Below, in pieces: positions 1-6,457 of a stretch of 13,026 nt of DNA. Numbering within the stretch: position 1 is the stretch's first letter; every line of letters starts with the position of its first letter. This DNA is from JAZGHN01 sp964496725. GTDB lineage: Bacteria; Chloroflexota; Dehalococcoidia; Dehalococcoidales; E44-bin46. The notes under the pieces were generated by a model. It ran no database searches and was not told the DNA's origin. It worked only from the letters and a program-made list of their open reading frames with translations. Location: contig CAZCAS010000031.1 of the NCBI GenBank assembly GCA_964496725.1, positions 1 to 13,026 of the forward strand, in the 5' to 3' direction. The position numbers and the translations under genes are program-made.

Positions 1-1227
1 CTGGTCGATAAGATACAGTCCGTCAGGTCCTTCAGCTATGATATAGCTAGTTGAAAGCTGGCCTAATACCCGCAGGGCAGGCAGAGTGGCTACCGGCGTC
101 TGAGTAGCCGTCGGAGAAGAAGGGGCTACACTTCCATCGCCCTCCGCCGACGGTTGAAATTCCCGCCTCATTATCGAAGGTGATTCATAAGCGGTAGCTA
201 TTTCCCCGATACTGGGCACCGGTGTTAGCTTAATTAAAGCCTGCCTGACCGCCTTCTGGACGGCGCTGAAGACCGCACGCTCGTTTTGGAATTTCACCTC
301 GGTTTTAGTGGGATGGATATTAATATCCACCTCCCCGGGAGAGAGGAATATGTTAACAATGGCAACAGGATGTTTTCCCTGCATCAGAAGCCCGTGATAA
401 GCCTCCTCCACCGCCCAGGACAGTAGCCGACTATTTATCCAGCGACGATTGACAAAAAGGCTGAGATAATCCCGACTGGAACGAGCTATCGCCGGCGTGC
501 CTATCATGCCTGTTATCAGAGTCGGTGAAATTGCTGCCTCACCCTTCCATTCCCCCTCTTCAATCTCCAGCATATTCTGTGCTATCTCCGAGCCGTAGAC
601 CGCAATTACACTATCTACCAACTGGCCACTGCCCGGCGTCGTTAGCGTTGCCTTGCCGTCAATAAACAGAGCAAATTTAACCTCAGGGAAGGCGAGGGCA
701 TACCGGGCTACTATATTAGCTATGCGGCTGTTCTCCGTAGCTCGCGATTTAAGAAATTTTAATCTGGCCGGCACTTTGCGGAAGAGATTTCTAACGGTAA
801 CCATAGTTCCCTGAGAACGTCCCTGGCTTTCCCGACTGACCGCGCCGTCCCTCAGGCTGAGGCAAGTGCCTACCGATTCCCCAGCGGTGCAGGTGACAAG
901 GTCTACCTCGGCAACAGCGGCGATACTGGGTAGGGCCTCACCACGAAAGCCAAGGCTTAAGATAGAATCCAAATCCTCCAGGCTGCCTACCTTGCTGGTG
1001 GCGTAGCGGTTAAAGGCAAGCTCCACCTCACCTGAGGGGATTCCCGAGCCGTTATCCATCACCCTTATAAGGCTTACCCCACCACCCCTCGCCTCAATGG
1101 AAATCTGAGTAGCACCAGCATCCAGGGAATTCTCCACCAGTTCCTTTACCACCGAGGCTGGCCTCTCCACTACTTCCCCAGCGGCAATCTGAGATATTAG
1201 CCGGGAATCTAAAACTCTAATCGGCAT
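1..1227 (-). CDS. mutL: DNA mismatch repair protein MutL, partial (C-terminus beyond window)
   Basis: MutL is the mismatch-repair matchmaker ATPase that couples MutS recognition to strand incision. I translated 409 codons from ATG at 1227 to the window edge with no stop. The GHKL ATPase motifs are all present: AAGEVVERP (15-23) with E32/N33 in the following helix, DNGSGI (58-63), ATSK (76-79) and GFRGEAL (93-99). The transducer domain ends with DINIHPTKTEV (301-311). A proline/serine/threonine-rich linker follows, then the start of the C-terminal dimerisation domain, cut at residues DQ just before the expected HAAHE. Presence of the MutL endonuclease motif therefore cannot be judged. The start MPIRVLD is typical of the family. 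It lies 42 nt downstream of pcrA on the same strand, so co-transcription is likely; its ribosome-binding site is weak. Confidence 0.96.
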   Translation of the reverse strand, partial: MPIRVLDSRLISQIAAGEVVERPASVVKELVENSLDAGATQISIEARGGGVSLIRVMDNGSGIPSGEVELAFNRYATSKVGSLEDLDSILSLGFRGEALPSIAAVAEVDLVTCTAGESVGTCLSLRDGAVSRESQGRSQGTMVTVRNLFRKVPARLKFLKSRATENSRIANIVARYALAFPEVKFALFIDGKATLTTPGSGQLVDSVIAVYGSEIAQNMLEIEEGEWKGEAAISPTLITGMIGTPAIARSSRDYLSLFVNRRWINSRLLSWAVEEAYHGLLMQGKHPVAIVNIFLSPGEVDINIHPTKTEVKFQNERAVFSAVQKAVRQALIKLTPVPSIGEIATAYESPSIMRREFQPSAEGDGSVAPSSPTATQTPVATLPALRVLGQLSTSYIIAEGPDGLYLIDQ

Positions 1228-1269
1228 GCTAACCTAATTCACACGATTCCGTGTAAAATGTCAATGAGG

Positions 1270-3444
1270 CTAATCTACCTGTTCCAGACGGGCAAAGCTC
1301 AACATAAGCTTCTTAATCCCTACCTCGTTGAAAGCGATCACTATTTCGGCATCATCTTTTATCGACTGACAGCTCACCACCACCCCATTGCCAAACTGAG
1401 TATGGCGGACATGACTGCCAGCCTTCAATTCTGGGAAAGCCAGGGGGGAAGTCGGAGGCTTATTCCATGAATACACTGCCTCGGCTACCCGCCTCTCCTC
1501 CCCTTCCCACAAACCCGCACCCGAAATCAAATGCCGGGGTATATCGCTTAAGAAGCGCGATGGTTTATTGACCACGGTGCTGCCCATCAGACTGCGACGG
1601 AAGGCATGAACCAGATATACCCTCCGTTTGGCTCTGGTTATACCAACGTAGCACAGCCGTCGCTCCTCCTCCATCTGGGCAGGGTCATCAATCGACTTAA
1701 AATGGGGGAGAATACCATCCTCCACACCCACGATAAACACCACGGGAAACTCCAGCCCCTTCGCCTGATGAAGGGTAATCAGGGTGACCGCATCAACGCT
1801 CTCGTCAAGTCCATCCACATCAGAGACCAGGGTCACTCCCTCCAGAAAGGCGGATAGGCCATGAGGAGGTTTAATGTCTCGATACTCCTGGGCCAGGGTG
1901 CGAAGCTCGAGGATATTTTCCCAACGCTCCTCTCCGCCAGGTTGATTCAAAATGTACTCCTTATAACCAGAGCGCTCCACTACCAAGTCGAGTAGCTCAA
2001 TCAGGTTGAGCTTCCGGCCCTGAGCAATGAATTGCTCCATTAAGTCGAGAAAACCGCTGAGTGCTCTGGCAATGCGGGGATTAAATGGGGGCTCGTTGCC
2101 ATCCTTTGGTCTACTGAGGCAGCGCAATACCTCATACGGAGACATACCCATAGACTGTGCCCAGCTGGACAGCTGGCTTACACTCCGTTGACCTATGCCA
2201 CGCTGGGGGACATTTATTATTCGGAGCAGGCTAACGGTATCAGAGGGATTCTGGATGAGCCTTAGATAAGCAATGATATCTTTGACCTCACGCCTCTCAT
2301 AGAAACGAGTGCCAGCCACCAGCTTATACGGCGTTCCATAGCGAACAAAAGCCTCTTCAAGGACTCTAGACTGGGCATTAGTCCGATACATCACGGCACA
2401 GTCGCTCAGGCTAGCCTTGCCCTGGGTTACCAGACCCTCGACCTCACTGACTACAAACTGGGCTTCCTCGTGCTCAGTGTAGGCTTCAACCACCGTAGTT
2501 AATTCACCCTCTTCATTATTCGTCCATAATTCCTTGGGTTTGCGCTGTCGATTGGCCGATATTAAGCAGGACGCCGTCTCTAAAATCCTTTTGGTCGAGC
2601 GGTAATTCTGCTCCAGCAATATCAATTTAGCCTCAGGATAATCCTTCTCAAAGCTGAGGATGTTGCGCAGGTCAGCAAATCGCCACGAATAGATTGACTG
2701 ATCAGGGTCACCGACAACACATACATTGCGATGTTTCCCCCCCAGTTGTCCTACCAGCTCATACTGAACCAGGTTAGTATCCTGAAACTCATCGACTTGA
2801 ATATACTGGTACCTTCTCTGATATTTGGATAGGACGTCAGGGTTGTTTCTAAATAGCAGCACCGCCTTCATCAGCAGGTCATCAAAGTCCAGAGCATTGC
2901 TCTCGGTCAAGAGCTGCTGATAGCGCTCATAGACCCGCTGCGCTACCTCATCAAAATAGCTGCGGCTACGTCTGACATAGTCCTTGGGGCCTATGAGACG
3001 AACCTTAGCCGCCCTGATGGCTGAGGCTACTGCCCGGGGGGCATATTGCTTGGGGTCAAGACCTACTTCCTGAATACTGCGCTTGATTAAGCCTATCTGG
3101 TCTTCTTCATCATAGATGACAAACCTGGAGTCAACACCAATCCCCTTGCCATCTCTACGCAGTATGCGAGCGCAAATAGCGTGGAAGGTGCCCAGAGTTA
3201 AATCGCTCAGCTGACTGCCTACAAGATGACGAAGTCTCTCCTCCATCTCCCTGGCAGCCTTATTGGTGAAGGTAACCGCGATAATTTGGCGAGGGCTCAC
3301 GCCACAAACCTTGATGAGATAAGCAATGCGATGGGTGATAACCCTGGTTTTGCCACTACCCGGCCCGGCTAGAATAAGTACCGGACCATTGATTGCCTCC
3401 ACCGCTCCTCGCTGAGCTGAATTAAGTTCAGCCAGAATATCCAT
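1270..3444 (-). CDS. pcrA: UvrD/PcrA-type ATP-dependent DNA helicase
   Basis: Superfamily 1A 3'-5' DNA helicase acting in repair, replication restart and removal of proteins from DNA. The 724-residue length fits PcrA/UvrD. Motifs in order: Q-motif LNSAQRGAV (7-15), Walker A AGPGSGKT (26-33), motif Ia AVTFTNKAA (56-64), Walker B VDEFQD (217-222), motif III VVGDPDQSIYSWR (243-255), motif IV LEQNYRST, motif V TLHQAKGLEFP, and motif VI with YVGITRAKRR. The C-terminal segment AGSHVRHTQFGNGVV matches the Tudor-like domain that contacts RNA polymerase in PcrA/UvrD. The ATG at 3444 gives the canonical short N-terminus. It is the upstream gene of a pair with mutL. PcrA and UvrD cannot be told apart from sequence alone; pcrA is the usual name in this kind of bacterium. 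Confidence 0.96.
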   Translation of the reverse strand: MDILAELNSAQRGAVEAINGPVLILAGPGSGKTRVITHRIAYLIKVCGVSPRQIIAVTFTNKAAREMEERLRHLVGSQLSDLTLGTFHAICARILRRDGKGIGVDSRFVIYDEEDQIGLIKRSIQEVGLDPKQYAPRAVASAIRAAKVRLIGPKDYVRRSRSYFDEVAQRVYERYQQLLTESNALDFDDLLMKAVLLFRNNPDVLSKYQRRYQYIQVDEFQDTNLVQYELVGQLGGKHRNVCVVGDPDQSIYSWRFADLRNILSFEKDYPEAKLILLEQNYRSTKRILETASCLISANRQRKPKELWTNNEEGELTTVVEAYTEHEEAQFVVSEVEGLVTQGKASLSDCAVMYRTNAQSRVLEEAFVRYGTPYKLVAGTRFYERREVKDIIAYLRLIQNPSDTVSLLRIINVPQRGIGQRSVSQLSSWAQSMGMSPYEVLRCLSRPKDGNEPPFNPRIARALSGFLDLMEQFIAQGRKLNLIELLDLVVERSGYKEYILNQPGGEERWENILELRTLAQEYRDIKPPHGLSAFLEGVTLVSDVDGLDESVDAVTLITLHQAKGLEFPVVFIVGVEDGILPHFKSIDDPAQMEEERRLCYVGITRAKRRVYLVHAFRRSLMGSTVVNKPSRFLSDIPRHLISGAGLWEGEERRVAEAVYSWNKPPTSPLAFPELKAGSHVRHTQFGNGVVVSCQSIKDDAEIVIAFNEVGIKKLMLSFARLEQVD

Positions 3445-3452
3445 CCCAATCT

Positions 3453-3482
3453 ATTATAACATTTGAAGCAGCCCAGTTTAAA
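3453..3482 (-). promoter_or_regulatory. Possible promoter of pcrA-mutL
   Basis: Reading the minus strand, TTTAAA (3482-3477) and a perfect TATAAT (3458-3453) are separated by 18 nt. The -10 box lies only 8 nt before the pcrA ATG at 3444, so transcription would begin at or within two or three bases of the start codon. That would give a leaderless or nearly leaderless message, consistent with the lack of a strong Shine-Dalgarno before pcrA (only GGG). The -35 match is poor. Confidence 0.4.
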
Positions 3483-3514
3483 GGAAAATTCATGGAAACT
3501 TAGGGTACGGAGCA

Positions 3515-3543
3515 TTGACAGGCATGAAACAAGGCTGTATATT
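3515..3543 (+). promoter_or_regulatory. Sigma-70-type promoter of the arsR operon
   Basis: A perfect -35 TTGACA (3515-3520) and a -10 TATATT (3538-3543) are separated by 17 nt. Transcription is expected to start near 3550, directly beside the palindromic operator at 3552-3571. A bound repressor there would block polymerase. This start also rules out the longer in-frame ATG at 3524 for arsR, because it would lie upstream of the transcript. Confidence 0.75.
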
Positions 3544-3551
3544 ATATATGG

Positions 3552-3571
3552 ATATGCGCATATGCGCATAT
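3552..3571 (+). promoter_or_regulatory. ArsR operator, perfect 20-bp palindrome
   Basis: ATATGCGCATATGCGCATAT is a perfect inverted repeat immediately downstream of the -10 box and 15 nt upstream of the arsR ATG. It is made of two copies of ATGCGCAT. ArsR/SmtB repressors commonly bind AT-rich interrupted palindromes in this position, so autoregulation is the natural reading. Twelve bases (GGATATGCGCAT) recur at 3977-3988 before the permease gene. Confidence 0.75.
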
Positions 3572-3586
3572 AATTGGGGGAAAACC

Positions 3587-3955
3587 ATGGAGAAACTGAT
3601 TAAGGCACTAAAGGCGCTCTCCGATGAGACCAGGCTCAGGATTATGGAGCTATTGCTGGAGAGGGAGTGCTGTGTCTGCGAGATTATGCAAGCCCTGAAT
3701 ATATCCCAGTCACGGGCATCACGAAATCTCGGCATCCTTCAGAGCGCCGGTTTCTTAAAGGCAAAACGTGACGGAACATGGATAATCTACTCCGTGGATT
3801 GGCAAGCCGCAAATCACCATGCCATATCTTTAACCAAGCTGCTCAAAAATTCACCCCTCAGTGACGAGGTAATGACACGGGACAGGGAAAGACTAAAGTG
3901 CGCCGTACGAATAGGCCCCGGATGCGTTCGCAATCATCACCTGAGCCGGAAGTAA
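3587..3955 (+). CDS. arsR: ArsR-family metalloid-responsive repressor
   Basis: Winged-helix ArsR/SmtB repressor of 122 residues, expected to leave DNA on binding As(III)/Sb(III). The N-terminus EKLIKALKALSDETRLRIMELL is the family's alpha-1/alpha-2 signature. The metal motif in alpha-3 reads ECCVCE, with C28, C29 and C31, close to the ELCVCD motif of classical As(III)-sensing ArsR. The recognition helix follows (NISQSRASRNLGILQSAG, 38-55), then the wing with KRDGTWIIYSV. Extra cysteines C105 and C113 lie near the C-terminus. I chose the ATG at 3587 because GGGGG lies 6 nt upstream; the in-frame ATG at 3524 is upstream of the predicted transcription start and its frame reads through the operator. 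First gene of the ars island. Confidence 0.9.
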   Translation: MEKLIKALKALSDETRLRIMELLLERECCVCEIMQALNISQSRASRNLGILQSAGFLKAKRDGTWIIYSVDWQAANHHAISLTKLLKNSPLSDEVMTRDRERLKCAVRIGPGCVRNHHLSRK

Positions 3956-3976
3956 ATTTTTTTACCCGATATATCA

Positions 3977-3995
3977 GGATATGCGCATTAGTGCA
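3977..3995 (+). promoter_or_regulatory. Second, degenerate ArsR-operator-like site before the permease gene
   Basis: GGATATGCGCAT at 3977-3988 is identical to the left part of the arsR operator (3550-3561). It is followed by TAGTGCA, a degraded second half. It lies between the arsR stop and the permease Shine-Dalgarno. A possible -10 (TATATC, 3970-3975) precedes it but no convincing -35 is visible. It may be a secondary ArsR site or the relic of a second promoter. Confidence 0.45.
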
Positions 3996-4012
3996 AGTTG
4001 AAGGAGAATTGA

Positions 4013-5044
4013 ATGCCCACGGCAATAGCTGTTCTTCAGGGTGGTATTAACGGCCTTACCGAATATCTATCAGCGCACGTGCTTACCTGCCTGGTACCTG
4101 CCCTGTTTATCGCCGGAGCGATAAACACCCTCTTTTCCCAAGCGGCGATATTGAAGTATTTTGGCCCCAACACTAAAAGGTGGCTCTCTTATGGCGTAGC
4201 CTCGGTATCAGGAGCGATACTGGCGGTATGCTCCTGTACTATCCTGCCACTCTTTGCCGGCATATATAAAAGAGGGGCAGGTCTGGGCCCAGCCATGGCT
4301 TTCCTCTACTCCGGGCCAGCGATTAATATCCTGGCTATTATCTACACTGCCAGGCTGCTGGGCTATGATCTCGGCGTTGGTCGTGCCATTGGCGCTATCA
4401 CCTTTGCTGTGGTCATCGGCATAGCCATGGCGACTATCTTTCACAGGCAGGAGGCTACGAGAACAGAAGTGGCTTTTGCCATTGACCCCCCAGAAAACAC
4501 CAAGCCGGGGTGGCAGTTGGGCGTCTACTTCGGTCTGCTCATAGGCATCCTCATCTCCGGTGCGCAGAAGAACTGGATAGCTCTTGGTGTACTGATAGGT
4601 GTACTCTGCGTCGTTCTCTGGCACTGGTTCAGCAGGGAGGAGATTAAGACATGGCTCAAAGCCACTGGCTCCTTCACCAGGATGATACTACCCTGGCTGT
4701 TGGGTGGGGTCTTCATCGCTGGCATTCTAAAGGTGGTCATCCCAGAAACAATCGTTGCCGGCTTCCTTGGCAGCAACGGCCTAAGCGCAAATGCCATCGC
4801 CTCTGTCAGTGGAGCGCTGATGTACTTCGCTACCCTGACCGAGGTTCCTATACTGAGGACATTTATGGACCTGGGGATGGGACGGGGACCTGCTCTTGCC
4901 CTACTTCTTGCCGGTCCGGCATTGAGCCTGCCCAATATGCTAGTCCTACGCAATATAATAGGAACAAAAAAGACGGTGGTTTATGTGCTCCTGACTATAG
5001 TTATGGCTACATTCACCGGTTATATATTCGGCATAATCAGGTAA
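4013..5044 (+). CDS. DUF318/ArsP_1-family permease (metalloid or metal efflux)
   Basis: Integral membrane permease of 343 residues, rich in hydrophobic helices on both sides of a hydrophilic loop (about 143-165). It shows the internal repeat of the family. The first half has SGAILAVCSCTILPLF (66-81), GLGPAMAFLYSGPAINILA follows, and the second half repeats the pattern with SGALMYFATLTEVPI and GRGPALALLLAGPALSLPN. Only the first repeat carries the CSC pair (C73, C75). Family members include ArsP, which exports trivalent methylated arsenicals, and SO_0444-type permeases linked to other metals. The arsR neighbour points to arsenic, but the exact substrate is inferred. AAGGAG lies 6 nt before the ATG. 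The stop codon overlaps the ribosome-binding site of the next gene, a common pairing with a mini-thioredoxin. Confidence 0.85.
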   Translation: MPTAIAVLQGGINGLTEYLSAHVLTCLVPALFIAGAINTLFSQAAILKYFGPNTKRWLSYGVASVSGAILAVCSCTILPLFAGIYKRGAGLGPAMAFLYSGPAINILAIIYTARLLGYDLGVGRAIGAITFAVVIGIAMATIFHRQEATRTEVAFAIDPPENTKPGWQLGVYFGLLIGILISGAQKNWIALGVLIGVLCVVLWHWFSREEIKTWLKATGSFTRMILPWLLGGVFIAGILKVVIPETIVAGFLGSNGLSANAIASVSGALMYFATLTEVPILRTFMDLGMGRGPALALLLAGPALSLPNMLVLRNIIGTKKTVVYVLLTIVMATFTGYIFGIIR

Positions 5045-5056
5045 GGAGGTAAAACA

Positions 5057-5302
5057 GTGATTATCGAGATACTAGGAACAGGGTGCCCCAAGTGCCATGC
5101 TACCAAAGAGAATGTTAAGGAGGCGGTCAAAGAGCTGGGATTGGGACAGCAAGTGGAAGTAAGAGAAGTGAACGACATAATGACTATCACCGATAAAGGG
5201 GTAATGCTAACCCCTGGCCTCATCATTGATGGCACTAAAGTCTCCGAAGGCAGGGTCCCTACTCCTGAAGAGGTCAAAGGGTTGATTAAGGGGAGGGTGT
5301 GA
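5057..5302 (+). CDS. Thioredoxin-fold mini-protein (redox-active disulfide protein 2 family)
   Basis: An 81-residue cytosolic protein with the minimal thioredoxin/glutaredoxin fold. Active site GTGCPKCH has C10 and C13, and the cis-proline is P53 in MLTPGLIIDG, followed by GRVPTPEEV. It is likely a thiol-disulfide exchange or metal-binding partner of the upstream permease; the two families are often adjacent, but the reaction is not established. It starts with GTG at 5057, supported by AAGGAGGT (5043-5050) 6 nt upstream. Only 12 nt separate it from the permease, so the two are almost certainly co-translated. Confidence 0.88.
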   Translation: MIIEILGTGCPKCHATKENVKEAVKELGLGQQVEVREVNDIMTITDKGVMLTPGLIIDGTKVSEGRVPTPEEVKGLIKGRV

Positions 5303-5361
5303 CGCCTAAAGCTTGACTGCCGAGGAAACCCAGCGCCAGGAAACGCCTAAAGGAGGGGGAC

Positions 5362-5445
5362 ATTAACAAAGTCATTCGTAAAATAGCCTCCAGTGTCTTC
5401 ATCGGGGCGGGAATATACTGTGTGGTGCTCTGGGTGCAGGCTTAA
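5362..5445 (+). CDS. Possible 27-residue single-pass membrane peptide with ATT start
   Basis: This lies in the 186-nt gap between the thioredoxin-like and DGC genes. A strong AAGGAGG (5350-5356) sits 5 nt before ATT (5362), which opens 27 codons ending in TAA at 5443-5445. The product would have a basic start (NKVIRKI) followed by a hydrophobic stretch (ASSVFIGAGIYCVVLWVQA) fitting one membrane helix. The same frame is open upstream to CTG 5317, which would give 42 residues, but no good ribosome-binding site precedes it. No ATG, GTG or TTG is available, so the gene rests on a rare start codon. It could instead be the remnant of a decayed gene. The rest of the gap holds only short direct repeats (CGCCTAAAG and AGGAAAC, twice each). 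Confidence 0.3.
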   Translation: MNKVIRKIASSVFIGAGIYCVVLWVQA

Positions 5446-5488
5446 TCAGCCGATTATAAAATAATACCTCAGAAAGGAGATTATCGAG

Positions 5489-5896
5489 ATGACAGAAGAA
5501 AAAGCAATTATTTTCCCGTGTTTTGGTGGCTCCTCTAATGTGGGTATTGTCACCGCTTTAGCCACCCTGGAGGCAGTGAAGGAAGTTGGACTAGACAAAG
5601 CTAACATCGGTTGCCTGACGATACTTCCCATATTCGGGAGTTCAATAGACTCACAGTTGGGCAAAGCCAAGAAGATAATATCTGTAGACGGTTGCCCCGT
5701 GGTATGTGCCAAGCAACTAATAGAAAAAGCAGGACTTAAAACCACTCATAACATCGTCTTGCAAAGAGATATAAAAATGGAAAATAAGCCGATTAATGCA
5801 GAATCGGAGACCAAAAAGGACATCAGCCAGCATATAAACGAGGAAGATATAAAACAGGCAAAGGATTTTATTATTAAAACTATTTTAGAAGAATAG
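5489..5896 (+). CDS. DGC-domain putative zinc-binding protein
   Basis: A 135-residue cytosolic protein of the DGC family, named for the Asp-Gly-Cys motif, seen here as DGCPVVCAK (D67-G68-C69, C73). Further cysteines are C11 in FPCFGG near the N-terminus and C42 in IGCLTILP, giving the four cysteines expected for a metal site. The family has no established biochemical activity. A role in binding zinc or a thiol-reactive metalloid is suggested by its place between the permease-thioredoxin pair and ACR3. Residues 96-135 form a charged, lysine- and glutamate-rich tail encoded by AT-rich DNA, outside the recognisable domain. AAAGGAG (5473-5479) precedes the ATG by 9 nt. Confidence 0.82.
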   Translation: MTEEKAIIFPCFGGSSNVGIVTALATLEAVKEVGLDKANIGCLTILPIFGSSIDSQLGKAKKIISVDGCPVVCAKQLIEKAGLKTTHNIVLQRDIKMENKPINAESETKKDISQHINEEDIKQAKDFIIKTILEE

Positions 5897-5941
5897 TCAT
5901 AGTCGCTAAGCTGTTCAGGATAATACTGGTCGAGGTGTGCC

Positions 5942-6154
5942 ATGCTAGAAATTAGGAAAGCAGCTGTAGCTCTTGACGAAAAGGAATTGCTTGCGTTGGA
6001 AAGAATACTCATCGATAGTGATGAGAAGGAGGCACTCATCTTCCTGAAGAAAGCGGTCTACGACAAAATAGTTCGCTCTCAACGGGGAAGGCTGAAATCT
6101 CATCTGGATGCGGGGGGTGATGTGGTAGAGAAGTTCAAGGGACAGTCGAAATAA
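5942..6154 (+). CDS. Small hypothetical protein, paralogue 1 of a tandem pair
   Basis: A 70-residue protein I do not recognise. It is charged and predicted helical, with no cysteine and no membrane segment. Residues 11-44 align without gaps to residues 5-38 of the next gene with 19 of 34 identities by hand count. The shared core is L-x4-L/R-I-x-I-D-x-D and EAL-x-FLKK-x-V-x-DK. The remaining C-terminus (RGRLKSHLDAGGD and beyond) is not shared. GAGGTG (5932-5937) lies 4 nt before the ATG. It is separated from the DGC gene by 45 nt on the same strand, so it probably belongs to the same transcript. Confidence 0.72.
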   Translation: MLEIRKAAVALDEKELLALERILIDSDEKEALIFLKKAVYDKIVRSQRGRLKSHLDAGGDVVEKFKGQSK

Positions 6155-6200
6155 CGGGTACGAATGCTACTACACTATGAAAAGCTGGGAGGCGGTAGCT

Positions 6201-6410
6201 ATGAAAAAATCCATTGTATTGACCTTGACCGATGAGGAGCTTATCGAACTGGTGCGCATTATAATTGATGACGACAGCGAGGAGGCTCTAAAATTCCTGA
6301 AAAAGCATGTGGGAGATAAGGTAAGAGGATCTCTGGAGGGAAAAGGCCACTGTAAGCCGTGGTTTGAGACTCCTGGAGAAAATCCCATTCCAGACAAGCA
6401 TAAAACATAG
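6201..6410 (+). CDS. Small hypothetical protein, paralogue 2 of a tandem pair
   Basis: A 69-residue acidic protein, homologous over its N-terminal half to the preceding gene (TDEELIELVRIIIDDD, then EEALKFLKKHVGDK). The C-terminal third differs: it contains one cysteine in GHCKPWFETPGENP and ends in a histidine/lysine tail. I start it at 6201 rather than the in-frame ATG at 6177 because GGGAGG (6187-6192) lies 8 nt upstream and the length then matches its paralogue. It is 46 nt after paralogue 1 and 47 nt before acr3. Function unknown. Position within the ars transcript suggests an accessory role such as a regulator, chaperone or carrier partner, but nothing in the sequence shows which. Confidence 0.72.
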   Translation: MKKSIVLTLTDEELIELVRIIIDDDSEEALKFLKKHVGDKVRGSLEGKGHCKPWFETPGENPIPDKHKT

Positions 6411-6457
6411 TCCTCATACATAAACCGAAGCCATTAACAAAATCAAGGAGGCGTGAT

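Noticed and set aside
3515..3586. Longer arsR reading frame beginning upstream of 3587
   Set aside because: It begins within the -35 box, upstream of the expected transcription start, and would encode the operator; 3587 has its own ribosome-binding site.
3951..3967. Possible terminator after arsR (GTAAA, T run, TTTAC)
   Set aside because: The stem has only 5 A/T-rich pairs and lies within what appears to be one operon.
4208..4953. Long minus-strand and alternate-frame open frames over the permease
   Set aside because: They lie wholly inside a well-supported permease gene and show no protein-family features.
5303..5350. Short direct repeats CGCCTAAAG and AGGAAAC in the Trx-DGC gap
   Set aside because: Only two copies of each, 7-9 bases long; too short to call a repeat element or array.
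6177..6200. Upstream in-frame ATG for the second small paralogue
   Set aside because: GGGAGG fits the ATG at 6201 and the shorter product matches its paralogue in length and alignment.
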